Below, piece after piece: positions 20,065 to 32,225 of a stretch of 64,000 nucleotides of DNA (positions within the stretch are counted from its first letter, which is position 1; every line of letters starts with the position of its first letter). The notes below the pieces were generated by a model. That model saw only the letters and a program-made list of their open reading frames with translations. It did no database searches and was not told the DNA's origin. Where the stretch lies: contig NC_089390.1 in the NCBI RefSeq assembly GCF_003171515.1, forward strand, positions 4,836,001 to 4,900,000, in the 5' to 3' direction. Both the position numbers and the translations under genes were made by a program. The stretch is from Pyrenophora tritici-repentis. Taxonomy: Eukaryota > Ascomycota > Dothideomycetes > Pleosporales > Pleosporaceae.

Positions 20065-21745
20065 TTACATGCCAAACCCTGTCCTCGCCCATGCAGACTC
20101 TACATCCTCCACAAGCGTCAGAAAGTTATCGTCCTCAAGGTTGCGAAAGATGAACTCGTTCAGCGCTGCCATCCGATCTTCGTCAGACTGCATGGCGTAC
20201 TCAGCCAGACCGTCCCTATCACACCTGTCTCCAGTAGCGCCCATGTCAGATGTAGGAGGAGGGATAGGACTACTGTGCAACATGGCTCGGCGCAAGTTCT
20301 GCGCAGCATTACTTGGCGAACCTAAAGCCTGTGGTGTGGGCATGGCATTTGAACGTGATCTGTTGGCTGACGATGGGGTGTTGAACGGCGACGAAGAGCT
20401 CAGCGGAGACCGATTTTCTATTCCATCGCGTGGTGATGTCTTTGCACGTTGAGCCACTTGATCCTGGTCAGGAGTACGGGGAGGCTGTTGCATTGCTTGA
20501 GCAGTCTTTGAGACGACAGTGGGCAGGGGCAGAGGTGGAAGTTCAATCTCTTTGCTGTTTGCATCTCTGCTGGAACTGGGTCGTGGACCACCTGCATGCA
20601 TTGGAAGAGGAGGCGGTCCCATTAGTCCGGTTGATGGACGACTGGAGAGGCTCACACTATCACTACCTGAAGAGCGTGGCTCTGATAAGCGTGGGAAGGG
20701 GAGCTCCCGTCTAGGCGGTAGGTTCTCAGCTGAATCAGGACGATTGAAGAGCATGTCAGCTTCTGGTCGTTCGGTGGATATTTCAGGAGTGCCTTCGATG
20801 GTTTTCATGGGCATATGTGTGGAGAATGAGGTATGGTTAGAGATACGACCTAGTATGTCTGAAGTTGCCGAGTTGGGTCGCGCAAAGTATACTGGGGGAT
20901 CAAGCGGACCATAGAAGGGAGTCGAGGTGCCACGTTCCTCTCTAACATAGCCCGTGAACGCAGAGAAGGGGCGAGCGTTGTCGACTTCTTGGGGCTGAGG
21001 TCTTAGAGACGTAGGGGAAGGGGTAGTTGTAGATGGTCGGCTGGATATCTCAGCTAGCCGTGACGGTGGACAGGTAAGGCCTTCTGGGGCAGGTCCTCTA
21101 GCTGGCAAATCAGGGTATGCGACAACTGTGGGACTTGGCCCAAAGCGCGAGGGTAAAGAGACCTCTGACTGTGGCTGGGTCCGGACGTCTTTCTGCCCAC
21201 TCATATGGAGACCATGTCGATTGAGGTGGCTGCAGACGGTATCAAAGTCTGTGTCTGACTTGAATCTGACCTGGATGCGACGGATCTGAAGTTTCAATTA
21301 GCTTTGCTAGTGTCAGTGCTTACTATTTCTACCTTTTTGTCGGGCAGTTGCCATCGTATGGCAAGTAGGGGACATCGGACAATCGCTGATATAGGCAACT
21401 GTTCAGCCTGCATCTGGAGGCCTTGGAGTCGCATCAGACGAGTCGTTTCATTCCCTTGGCTGATCAATTTCTCCATCTCGATCACATGCTGCATGTAGAT
21501 ATTAGCCTACATATGCGTCTGCGATGACTGATGAAGGGTTCTGGAGGTATGAGGCATGGGCCGTGCATGCGTCATACCCGAACCTGGTTGCCCTGCACCA
21601 CCTTGACGAGCTGTACGCTGCCAGTTGCACGATAAGTGTCGATTACAAAAGTGAGATCCTGAGTTTCCTTACGCCAGTCAAAGCGTTGCAGACTAGGGTC
21701 AGCATCTTGTGCTGTGGACAGACTGGTCAGCGGGAGCGAGAGCAT
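20065..21745 (-). CDS. Rec114-like meiotic recombination protein
   Basis: Three exons, 21578-21745, 21333-21488 and 20065-21285, with introns of 89 and 47 bp, all in phase 0, give 514 residues. The first 135 or so residues look like the PH-fold of Rec114/Rec7: FDWRKETQDLTFVID, then IRRIQVRFKSDTDFDTVCSHLNRHG. A long Ser/Pro-rich disordered middle follows (about residues 140-470). A conserved-looking C-terminal helix (LNEFIFRNLEDDNFLTLVEDVESAW) ends the protein. In yeasts Rec114 joins Mei4 and Mer2 to promote Spo11 double-strand breaks, and its C-terminus binds Mei4. The assignment rests on these two end segments and the overall layout, so a different disordered protein is possible. It shares a promoter region with RSC9. 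Confidence 0.6.
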
Positions 21746-22130
21746 GGTGGTTAGTTGATGGCTGTGGGTCAATCAAGATCAATAGCCTCTCATCCGAAGA
21801 CAGATGGAATTGCACGAAGAACTGTCTTCGCAAGCTGGTGTTTGCCAGCACGTTCAGGTGTTGGGGCACAGGTGAGAGGTGAGATGACTACATACGACCT
21901 TGGAAGTCGCGACCGCACTCGTCACATGACCATGGCGCACGGGCTGATTACCAACGCGAGGGAGTCGGGTGCATCCTAGAGAGTTCTGGTGTTCGCTTCA
22001 TCCATCATCGCGACTGACGCGCGCCGCGCATTCAGAGCAGGACCACCATTGCGCCCGGCACTCGGCTCGAATCACGCAGGTGTCGCGATCCGTGCCCCCA
22101 GTAGTCTCGAGTGAATGCGACAGCCGCAAC
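21746..22130. other. bidirectional promoter region, Rec114-like gene / RSC9
   Basis: 385 bp separate two divergent start codons. No gene was seen within. Any regulatory element here may act on both. Confidence 0.5.
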
Positions 22131-25100
22131 ATGGCCCCAAACAAACCTGAGGAACCATCACCCATTGAGCGTACACAAGAATATGAAGACTTCCTGAACA
22201 CTTTAGCTGAATATCACGAAAAGCGCGGGTGCGTCTCCACTGCTGGCCCACTGCCATGGGCGCATATTGATTAGACGTATAGCACTATTCTCGACCGCGA
22301 ACCAAAGGTCGGCAGCCGACACATTGACCTCTTGCGCCTCTACAAACGCGTGAATGAGGAAGGCGGATACGACAAGGTCTCAGATACCAGGAACAACAAG
22401 CTCGCCTGGCGTAGAATCGCTACCGAATTTCTTCCCAAAAGCCCCAACATCACAACTCAAGCCTTCCTAGTCAAGACTGCTTACTACAAGAACCTTGCGT
22501 ATGTGAACCACTGGCATCTCCCATGCGCGTCGCAATAGCTGATGACCAATGTAGCGCCTACGAAATATCTACCGTCCATAAGCGCGAACCACCGCCGCCC
22601 GAGATTCTCGAAAACGTGTCTGCCAAGGGAGGAGACCTGCTGAACCGAACCGTAGACAACTTCTTTCCATCTAGCAATCGGGAAGCAGAGCGACTGAGGG
22701 GAGACGAAGATTCAGAAGACGAAGACGACGTGGAGAATACACCAAAGGACGATAAGATGGACGTTGACGACCCAGGCAGCGTCGGTCGCTCGACGCGATC
22801 GCTCCGCCATGCGCCGCCGCAGCGTGTGCTCTTCCAACCCGAAGCTTCTACCCGCCAGACGCGCCAGTCGACCGGCCACCTGAACTCGTCCCAAACTAAC
22901 GGCTACGGGACCAGTGGAGCTGCCATGACGATCGCAAACTACGAGCCCAGAACTGCTGTACCAGCCACCATGAAGCCCGTCGTTACTCCATCCAACTCGC
23001 TCGATACCTACATACAAACGCGCAAGAAGTACATTCTCAACAAGAAAAACAGGCCGGTGCAGCTCAAGGGTATGATGCTGCCTGGCACCGGCTTTCCTGG
23101 GCCCAGCATCTACATCCGCGCTCTCAATGCTCTACGCTCAAGGGAACCCGAGGAGGAAGCTTATGCCCTGCATCATCTTGTTAAGATCTCGCATGAACGT
23201 GGCGATAAGTACCGATTCGATCAGTTTCCGGGACTTGCTGAAGCACTGATTGCGAAGGTCATCGATGTAGGCGAATTATTCTTTGACGTGAGCTGGGACA
23301 TATCATATGTCGAAGACGACTTCGACCAGCCCCATATACTAAACGGCCTGTCTGGCACCCGCGATCTTCTGGAGCGTATCCAATCTCTCGCTTCGCTGGA
23401 TATGCACGATACTCTCCTCCCAGAGCAAACTGCACAGGCCCTCAACATGATTAACGAGGCTGCATTAATCATTCGCAACATGGTGATGCTCAAGGAGAAC
23501 GCCCTCTTTACTTCTGTACTACCATCTATCCAGGATATGATTGTCATCGTACTCAATCTCCCAAAACACTCTACCGTCGTCGAACTACAACACTACGCCC
23601 TCGAAATCGCCGAGCAACTGACCAAGTATTGGGTTGTGGATGCACAAGATCCGTTGTATCGTTCGTTGGTGGCACAAGTCGACTCTGACGACCGCGGTCG
23701 CATCATCACGTCACTAAGAGCGCTTGCCCGGATATCTATGAACCTGGAAGTTGCCAACAAGCTCACCAACGTTCCCACCAAGACCTTGAAATCAATATGT
23801 GACTGGCTCTTGGTAGAGGACGAGGACCTCCGCATTGCATGTTTGGACTTCTTGTATCTCTTCACTGGCTTTCCGGACAACGTTGAGACATTAGTACACG
23901 AAATTGATATCGAGGCCGTCATAAAGCAACTTGTGCGGCTCCTCCAATACGGTGCGATTGCTTACGAAGAACGCAAGAGTGTTGCAAAGACAGCGAAGTC
24001 TTCTCCGCCACCAGAGAATGCGCCGAAGCTATCATCCGCCATCATCGATCACTTGGTCACTCTCGATGAACCAGAGCGCAGCTCACAGTGGCTCAAGACG
24101 TGTTTCGAAGAGGACTCGGCGGGCGAGATCACTCAGATTCAGTTGTGGTCCGCATACAATGCCGCTTTCTCAGAGCACATGACGAACAACCCAGTATCTT
24201 TCAAGGCGCTCATGCCAGCAAAGGATTTCATTACGAATGTATCCACAACATTTGGCGGTGCATCTGCTCAAGTACTCACAGTAGGTGGGCAGCCAAAGTA
24301 CACCATTCGAGGCATACGCCCACGGTCCGTACCAGTCGACCCCAGTACAAAGAGGCCGTACATGCGCTGCTGCTGGCATCCTCCGAGCCTGATGAACGGC
24401 CACACTGACTCCAAACACTCTACTGCTAACATAGAATGTGGCGAGTTCGCATCTGGTGCGCGGTCCATGTGGGAACACGTTGTCAGCGATCATCTTCGGG
24501 TTCCTCGCGACCAAGAAACAGGCCAGTGGCTGCTCGAGCCCAAACCAGATATCGACATGGAGAACGGGGATGCAGTTTCAGCAACACCACCAACCAAGTA
24601 CTTTTGTCATTGGGGTGGTTGCACACATTTCTCGCCCAATGGTACCGAATCAGCGTACGAAGCTGGCCAACATATGAAGACCCATCTCCCGGATACTAGC
24701 ATCAGGCAAGCCATCCACGCGAAACACAACCGCACCCCCTCCGAGTCGAGACCTTTAACTTCCTCCGGACAGCCACGATATGACGTCGTCCATCCGCAAT
24801 TTGGACACCTGAGCTCGTCGATCAACTCGGTGAGTAGACACGGCGCTAGAGAGGACGGGTCAACAACGCCCAACTTCCGCTACTACAACACGGCGACCGA
24901 CGAAACCAACGATGCGGCTGGTCTCCCTCTATCATCTGTGCTCGTCCTCCGCAACCTTGCTCGCCAACTCAACAAGATCCCGCCCCCATCCACCGTCGCC
25001 GAAGTCATCTCTCCATCCTCACCAACACACAAGCGCACCTTCAGCGCCGCCGAGGGCAGCCCCGAAGCTGCAAGGAGAGCAACAGCCGGCGGTAAGAAGC

Positions 25101-25297
25101 CCCGTCTCAACGACGCAGCACTGGAGCAAAGGCGAGAGAACGAGGAGAGGGAAGAACAAGAAGTCAAGAACGCAGGCTGGGTCGCACGAATCTTTTCCCC
25201 GCTGCGGGATCAGATTGCCTTTACAGCAAGCCATAACCTCACGCTTAGGAATTATGTGGTTGGACTTCTAAAGGCTATTGCCGAAGGTGGTGGTTAG
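22131..25297 (+). CDS. RSC9: RSC9-like chromatin remodelling subunit with ARID domain
   Basis: Exons 22131-22228, 22283-22498 and 22555-25297 (introns 54 and 56 bp) give 1018 residues. The first two exons make the ARID DNA-binding domain: FLNTLAEYHEKRG joins TILDREPKVGSRHIDLLRLYKRV, then GGYDKVS and NKLAWRRIATEFL. Choosing the acceptor at 22282, not the nearer AG at 22274, is what keeps this frame. The middle is helical and armadillo-like (LHHLVKISHERGDKYRFDQFPGL), as in Rsc9/ARID2. Near the C-terminus a C2H2-like finger (FCHWGGCTHFS...HMKTH) and a basic segment follow. Rsc9 is a subunit of the nucleosome-remodelling RSC complex. Confidence 0.9.
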
Positions 25298-26188
25298 AAT
25301 ATTTTTTCTTCATCAAGCTCAAACAAGTGAAAACCTATTCTCACAAAATGGCGTTTTTATTTCTTTGCTCGTTGTGCACAAATGAGCGATGGGGTGTGTG
25401 TGTGTGTTTGGAGTTGGTGTATGTGTTGTATGGAAGGAACCTGGACTTGTACACCTTAGATACCTGAATAGTTTTATGTAGCACGGCTAATGGGAGGTTA
25501 GTTCGGGCTTGTTTTACGCTTGTTTATCGTCTCTCGTTCCTTTGTGTCTGTGTCCCTTATGTGGCCTTGGTGGTACATGTGTTCTGACTTTCTCGGTGTT
25601 TGTTGACCTGATTGCTTACGTTGCTGCCGCACACTTCTTGATCATGTTCCCAAACAAGACGGTGTTTCATAAATGTCGGTGCTTACTTTTCCTAAGCAGC
25701 AAAACTTCCACTTGCCAAAGATGATCAGCGGTGGGAAGTCAGGGTAACACAGAGTGTCGATCAGTAAGCCACACGTCGTACCTTGGGGCCCTTTAGGGTA
25801 AGTTGCAACTGCCAAGTCCGCCCGGGCGAAGAGATGGAGAAAGCCATGCATAAAGCCACGGGTCTTTGTGTTTGAAATCTGGGCTGACGGTAAAGAGCGG
25901 TATTATGAGTAGGTCAATCACAACGCTGCTTAGAAAGCAACTATCTATGCTGATACATTTCCATCTGTAAACCACACAATACATCACCACGTTACCACCT
26001 TTTCTCACCACACTGTCTCTCATCCCAAAACACGCTCCGTAGCATCTCCCTATGAGCGCCTCCTTCATTCCTCTTCCTGACCGCAAGCTCTGGACTATAC
26101 AACACAAAACTCACACTCACCCCCCTTCAACCCCTCACCTCTTCAAACCGTGTCGCTCACCACTCTGTGTCTCAAACACCTAAGCAAC
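25298..26188. other. intergenic region with GT microsatellite
   Basis: No gene seen. A short (GT)n run lies at about 25394-25407. T-rich and C-rich stretches near 26100-26180 may be promoter DNA of the carbonic anhydrase gene. Confidence 0.45.
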
Positions 26189-26268
26189 ATGGTACACACA
26201 ATAAGCGCCGTTTGTATTGCCCTGGCGTTGAATCCATGCGACGTACAGAACAAGTGTCAGCAAGTACG
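26189..26268 (+). other. possible upstream coding exon of the carbonic anhydrase gene
   Basis: ATG 26189 opens 26 codons plus two bases, ending at a consensus donor (GTGAGT). Joined to an acceptor CAG at 26449-26451 it runs in frame through TGG AAA ACT into the ATG at 26462. It would extend the enzyme by 30 residues. It is either a real alternative N-terminus, perhaps for targeting, or chance; the intron would be 183 bp. Confidence 0.35.
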
Positions 26269-26461
26269 GTGAGTGAAGGCTGACTTGACATGCATGTTTC
26301 AATTAGTATTATCCTTCACTTCTGCTCCTGAGGTTAAAAGCTGGTTTCGCTGACTGACTGACTGACTATTGTGGGTTCTGTTTCTTGAGGGATTTCTGGA
26401 AGCTTTTGCTGTACATATATACGTAATCTAGAAAGAGTAGGCAGCTGACAGTTGGAAAACT

Positions 26462-27216
26462 ATGACCGTAACTATCGGTACGTCTACTCTCACCTCCCTT
26501 CCTACCAAACTAACACCTCACACCCACAGACCACCTAACCCCCCTCCTAACCGGCAACACCCTCTACCGCCAACACGCAACCACACTCAACCCTACCTTC
26601 TTCACCACTCTCGCTCTCGGGCAAACTCCCTCAACCCTCTGGATCGGTTGCGCCGACAGCCGCGTGCCCGAAACAACAGTCTGCCACTGTGCACCCGGCG
26701 ACATCTTCGTGCACCGCAACATTGCCAACACGGTGCATGTGAATGATGTAAATGCGGCGAGTGTGGTGGAATATGCGGTTACGCATCTGCGGGTTAGAAG
26801 CGTGGTGGTGTGTGGGCATACAAAGTGTGGCGGCGTGGGGGCAGCACTTGGGGATGAGGTTTTGGGGGGTGCGTTGGATGTTTGGTTGGGGCCTGTTAGG
26901 GAGTATGTTTGTCTGATATCTAGGCGTGGTGAGGGTGTGCTGACTTGATTATGATAGACTTCGCCGGCAGCATGAGATTGAGCTGGATGCTTTGCCTGAT
27001 GACGATGCGCGGGCGGTTCGTTTGGCGGAACTCAATGTTCGGAGGTCTGTGGATGCGTTGAGAGAACATCCTGCTGTTAGGAAGGCTATTGCTGAGCATG
27101 GGCTTGGGCTGCACGGTCTGATCTATGATATTGGGGTTGGGCAGTTGAGGGTTATAGACAAGGATGGAAAGATGAAGAATGGTTCGTATCAATCTGCTCA
27201 AAAAGGACATGATTGA
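26462..27216 (+). CDS. beta-class carbonic anhydrase
   Basis: Exons 26462-26477, 26530-26902 and 26958-27216 (introns 52 and 55 bp) give about 215 residues. The joined start reads MTVTIDHLTPLLTGNTLYRQH. Zinc ligands and the catalytic Asp/Arg pair are in GCADSRVPE, and the second ligand pair is in VCGHTKCGG (H-x2-C). The motif HRNIANTV is also typical. The enzyme interconverts CO2 and bicarbonate. The last exon may instead end at 27179 and splice from a weak GTTCGT donor to 27222, giving another C-terminus; this cannot be decided here. Also unresolved is a possible upstream in-frame exon at 26189. Confidence 0.92.
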
Positions 27217-27646
27217 AACGCAGTACCATACATAGCACTGACGACGCTTTGGCATTTGGAGTTTGGAGTTTGGAGTCGGAGTTGGTTGAGGAGTAGAGAA
27301 GGGTTACAAATTTCCAGTGTAGTTTTGAACGTTTAACCCCCGTCACGTTCCTGACCAAAACACTAGAGTTGAATGTAGATTTCCAAAGGGGCTTTCGTAC
27401 ATGACCATAGTATATGCATTTTCACTTCATCACTGCCGTCTCTAGACATGTGTGAATGCAATCCGCTGAACCAAAGACCAAAGCATCCCAACCATGCCCA
27501 GTCGCTTTTCCTGACCCCATGCGCAAACGAAGACGCCCATGAAAACACCAACACCCAATGTGCGGATGGTATGCAGAATATACAAGAAGATACACGTTGA
27601 TTAAAAAGTGTAGAGGTCGGCATCGTCCGATCGGGTATCTTGGAGT
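27217..27646. other. convergent 3' intergenic region
   Basis: 430 bp between the ends of the carbonic anhydrase gene (+) and the GDP-mannose pyrophosphorylase gene (-). It should hold both transcript ends. No gene seen. Confidence 0.5.
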
Positions 27647-28973
27647 TTACATGATGATTGAAGGAGCTATGCTGGTTAGCGGGGGTGATTGTAGGATATG
27701 GTTATAAATGCTTACTGTCGACGTTCTGTTTGATGGACTTGTGAGGCAGAACGGAGCCACCGTTGACGTAGACTTCATCACCGATAGAGACATCGTCACC
27801 AAGAACAGTGACATTCTCGAGACGGGCCCACTTGCCAACGGTGCTGTTCCAGCCAACAATAGTCGACTTAATCCAGGCGTGGTCCTTGACACGGCTGTTC
27901 TTGAGGAGCACGCATCGCTGCAGGCGGACACCATCGCCGATAACAACGTCAGGTCCAATAGTGACGTTGGGGCCAATGCGGCAGTTCTTGCCGATCTTGG
28001 CTGAGGGGTCGATCAAGACGTTTCCACCGTAGACGTAGGGCTCAGATGGTGATGTCAGAAGCTTGGAGTTCTTGCGTGCCAATGATGAGAGGTACAGGCA
28101 GGTACCGGTCAAGAAGTCCTTGGGCTGTCCAACGTCCATCCAAAAACCCTCGAGGTCGAATGAGTGTAGCAGACCGTCCTTGACAATGGCAGGGAAAGTT
28201 TCCTGCTCAATCGAAGTCGGGCGGAGCTCAATGCGCTTGAGAACGCTTGTGTTCATGATGTAGATACCGGCGTTGATGCGGTTACCAACAAACTCGACGG
28301 GCTTCTCCACGAAACGGTCGATCTTGGAGGCATGGCCAGGCTTGTGTACAACAACACCGTACTTGGACGGCTCCTCGACCTTGGTGACGACAATTGTGCC
28401 CTCATCACCATGTGACTTGTGGAACTCGGCGAGTTGCTTGAACGGGTAGTCGCAGGTGACGTCGGCGTTGAGGACAAAGAAGGGTGAGTCGTCCTTGCCC
28501 AGAACGTTCTCGGCGAGCTTGAGGGGACCGGCAGTACCAAGGGGCTCGGTCTCGACGGAGAATGTGATGGTGACGTTGTACTGCTTCTCGTACTGCAGAA
28601 AAGGTTATTCACATGTTCTGAAGCGCTATGACAGAGGGATACTAACGGCCTTGAGCGCCTCGGCCATGATCTCTGGGCGGTAGTTGACAGCAAGGACAAC
28701 ATCTGTGACACCGGCAGCAGCGAGAGCCTCGATCTGGTGCTGGATCATGGGCTTGTTCGCGAACTCAACGAGCGGCTTTGGGAGTGTGAGGGTCTACAAT
28801 TGGCGTTAGTCGGGGCATTGCCGGTAGCATCGCGGGGCTCTCGAGCGAGCTGTCCGCTTGGGGCTGGCATACAAGAGGCCTCAGACGAGTTCCAAACCCT
28901 CCGACGAGAATGATGGCTACATGGCTGTTAGCTGCATGCGATCGCAAGGCAATTGGATGGGCTGACCTTTCAT
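27647..28973 (-). CDS. MPG1: mannose-1-phosphate guanylyltransferase (GDP-mannose pyrophosphorylase)
   Basis: Five exons: 28967-28973, 28873-28916, 28647-28793, 27716-28592 and 27647-27666. They total 1095 nt, or 364 residues, exactly the usual size of the family. The first exon is only ATGAAAG and the last is 20 nt ending PSIIM. The N-terminal nucleotidyltransferase domain shows the signature [21 protein letters not shown]. Mid-protein come [12 protein letters not shown] and FVEKPVEF, and the C-terminal left-handed beta-helix has hexapeptide repeats ([24 protein letters not shown]). It makes GDP-mannose from mannose-1-phosphate and GTP for N- and O-glycans, GPI anchors and mannans. It is normally an essential cytosolic enzyme. 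Confidence 0.96.
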
Positions 28974-30236
28974 ATTGGCGGTGTTGTGCGTGTAGGGACT
29001 GTGTTCAAGGAATTATTACACGTGGGTTGGAGACGTTAAAAGGTCTGCAACACGGGAGAAGCAAAGTGAAAAAGGGTGCGTGGCCTATGAACAGAACACG
29101 GAGAATATCTTTGGAGCAGATGCGCAGTCAAAGTCAAGGAGCCTGGGTGAGGCCAGCTGTAGGTTATATGCATAGTCGCGTCCACATTTAGCGAAGCTAA
29201 TGCTCCCTGCTTTGCTAGCTTCTAGCTTCCCCTTTCTTCACCCACCACAAGCGCAACCCTCGGCCGCTACGCCCGTTACACGTCGGCTAACAGCCCAAAC
29301 CCTTGCAGCAATTGTGGCCAGATGCGCCGTCCCTGATCGCTCAGCCTATCCACTTCTAACTGTAGCATCGTGTCGCTGTGGATTCGGGCTAACATCGTAT
29401 AACTCACACCAGACGAATTGGCTGCAACAATGTCACGAGAGCATCTCGCAGGTACCCGTGGTTATCACTCTCCTCATTCCACCCGTTTGCCCTGAGTCAT
29501 CCCCTTGCATCAGCTTCCTTAATTGGGCCACGTGCCGTGATATCGTGAAATTGGAGGCGTTGAACCTCAGAATCTTTTGATCACGCTCTCGGGCCCCACG
29601 CCATCGGAATCCATCCGCGCGCATGGTACCAAACCGGCGTGTGGCTGAGTGTGGCTCAACCCGCGTCTGGGGGTACTACCGGGCGCCTGACAGAAGCCAA
29701 TTCTCCTGCCGCGCTCCTGGCATGGCACGCATGATCTTGTCCGACGCATTGCAGTGTTTCAACAGTGCGCATATTCACGGTACTACCAGCCGGACCCCCA
29801 CAGTATCATCACCATGGGGTCCAGTTTATGCGACGCGCGTCATGCTTCTGTAGCGAGCTTTGCAGTCCATCACGCGCTCGACACAGACCGCTTCATCTTC
29901 ACAACCACGATACTTGACTAGCGGACCGCCATATAAGGTTTCCATAGATTCTTTATATATTATCGTTGCAACATACTATATCTCTACGAAATGTCTAAAG
30001 ACAACATTTACGGAACTCCGCCAACTTCCCCTTTTCCCCATTGACGACATACCAAGGGCTGAACCGGGCATCGTGAACCATGACATGGATGAACTAGTAC
30101 CATTACTATCTGTGTACCCCGCGTTTATCGTGTGCAACTTCGCATCCAGAAAGAAACACCAACCCAGCAGAACCTAACCATTGGACTCAAAAGACGATCA
30201 ACATGCATCATACAGGATTCAGCAATGTGCGCCTCA
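28974..30236. other. intergenic region, no gene seen
   Basis: 1.26 kb. Open frames up to 126 codons occur but their content is not protein-like. The left part should be the MPG1 promoter and the right part the 3' side of the 2H phosphoesterase gene. Confidence 0.5.
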
Positions 30237-31253
30237 TCAACCCCTCTTTCGGAAGCTCATCGACCTAAGAGCGTCCCCAACGCTGCTCCCTCGCTTGAAC
30301 ATACCCGGTCTTCTTACCGGCCCTCCTGCAGTACTCTGGTCAGCTGAGGGTGAGAGTTGCAGACCCCTATTACCCGTCGGCGACCCGGGCGTATCTAGTC
30401 TTATTGGTGTCCTGACGGCATCCCCAAACATGTATTCCTTCGCGAAGATCCAGTTGCCGCGTTCATACCTCCACAGATCCAGGCCGACAGCTTTTCCTTC
30501 TTGGTTGCTTTCGCTCAGCTCTTGCCTGATGGTAGCAAAGGCCCCATCAACTTTTCTTTCATCATCGACTTTGTTCATGACAGTCCAATGAGGCCGGAAT
30601 CCTCCTGCATCTTGCTCGCTAAGGAAAGCCGCCCATTGCGATTGTAGGTCCGTGTGCAAATCTTTCGTTGTCTTGTAGCCTTCATCAACGTTGATCCCAA
30701 CGCCCTTGCGCATCCGGAATGGCTTGCCAGATGATACCTCGAATGGCTTCATGCTCGCGGCCACCTCGTTGAGTCCTCCTTCTAGAGCCTCCATCTGCGA
30801 ATGTGGCAGCGCGTGGAAAAGCGTCAGATGCGCGCCTGTACGATTCAAATTCCTGGGGAAATACTGATCTCGCATCGCATCCATTGGTTTCGCCAGACTA
30901 TCCGTGACCTTGAGCGTGAGCACGTAGACATGTTCCTCCTCACTCTTGGTGTTGGGTTTATGCTCCGTTTTTGCGAAATTGCCCGATGGCCGACTTTCTT
31001 CGACAATGTATGGTTGGTAACTCTGTACCTGCAGATTACTCTTGCTTTCTTTTTTGCTTGTCCAGCCGCGGAAGCTCGTCTTTGCGCGTATCCCCGCCCC
31101 CGGCCGTTGCGGTCTTTTCTGCTCTTCCCGTTTCGTCTGACAGGCCTCGAATGACGCACGCATGTCCGTATCGGAACATGCTCGTGCCTGGATTTGGGGC
31201 TGTCTGACCCCGCCGTTGGGTGTGCTGACAGCAGCAGCGTATGTTACGGCCAT
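30237..31253 (-). CDS. 2H phosphoesterase (2'-5' RNA ligase superfamily) protein
   Basis: 338 codons from ATG 31253, which sits in a strong context (ACCATGGC). An in-frame ATG at 31436 would add 61 Arg/Ser-rich residues that could be a mitochondrial presequence. The two H-x-T motifs of the 2H fold are visible as AHLTLFHALP and PHWTVMNKV, about 85 residues apart. The segment GLDLWRYERGNWIFAKEY is typical of the fungal members. The C-terminal tail is Ser/Pro/Arg-rich. Family members cleave or make 2',5' or cyclic phosphodiesters in RNA or nucleotides. The physiological substrate of this group is not known to me. Confidence 0.82.
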   Translation of the reverse strand: MAVTYAAAVSTPNGGVRQPQIQARACSDTDMRASFEACQTKREEQKRPQRPGAGIRAKTSFRGWTSKKESKSNLQVQSYQPYIVEESRPSGNFAKTEHKPNTKSEEEHVYVLTLKVTDSLAKPMDAMRDQYFPRNLNRTGAHLTLFHALPHSQMEALEGGLNEVAASMKPFEVSSGKPFRMRKGVGINVDEGYKTTKDLHTDLQSQWAAFLSEQDAGGFRPHWTVMNKVDDERKVDGAFATIRQELSESNQEGKAVGLDLWRYERGNWIFAKEYMFGDAVRTPIRLDTPGSPTGNRGLQLSPSADQSTAGGPVRRPGMFKRGSSVGDALRSMSFRKRG

Positions 31254-32225
31254 GGTTCCGAAACGTATTGTCGAATTTCGTGGACAGGCGGTGATGCTCG
31301 AGTGTGAAATAAAGGTACTGAAACGACTGTTTTGTCTGCCTGAGGACAGGATGTCTAATAGAAGAGGTACGAATGGTTTCAGGTACGACTTGCTCCCCCT
31401 TGGAAGGTTGGTGGTACGGAACATCGGAAGATCCATACGTCACTGCAACGCTAGTGTTGCGCCCGCGCTATGTGGAGGTCGCGAGTTGATCGATGTATCG
31501 GGTTAAGGTTTACGGATTCCGAAAATCGCATCATGCAATACAATAGCATAGTAACGTAGCAAGTGTTGGACCAGCATTGTATTGAGCGTAATTCTGCGGT
31601 TGATGACCGACCTATCTTTTGCCCGTGCCTAGCGCGTTCTCTTTGTGCCCCATCAGCACTCCATTTATAGAGTGACTGAACCGTTTCTTCGTGGTGGGTC
31701 AAAGACACGCTGTCCAGCTGAATAGGTGGCTGTGGGCCTTTGCTACCACGCAATTCACAACCACACACAGGTATCAGTCCTGACTCCCAAATCATCCATG
31801 GAACACTTTCCGACTCACATACGCCCGAGTATTTGCGCTCCAACCTTCCGATCGTCTGTGATTATATGCCGCGCCCTCCACAATGCCTAGGTGACTGCGC
31901 CCACTAACTAGGATCATTCATGTCGTGAATGCCAGTGTCAATACTGGAGAATGGTGTGACCGGCTCGGCTGGCACTGGAGCCGCAAAAGGTGTTGGGTCC
32001 CCAGACTTTATCGCTGAATCGGTTGAGGGCGGAGTCGCTATAACGATAGCTCGATGCGGTCTGCGATAAGATTTCGAAGATTTCGGACTGAGACATGGGA
32101 TCGAGGCGAGTAGACTGCCGTAGTAGTAGTGTGGTCAAGATACTAAAGTGATGAGTCGTATCCACGGGTTGAACAGAGATGTCCATCCGCGACGCTGTCG
32201 TCGACCATGGCTGCTACATGTCCAG

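Noticed and set aside
22229..22274. Shorter first intron of RSC9 ending at 22274
   Set aside because: It shifts the frame and destroys the ARID segment. The acceptor at 22282 restores KRG-TILDREPKVGS.
31938..32186. 82-codon minus-strand frame as a gene
   Set aside because: The text is partly protein-like, but no upstream exon joins it in phase. I kept it only as a remark on the intergenic region.
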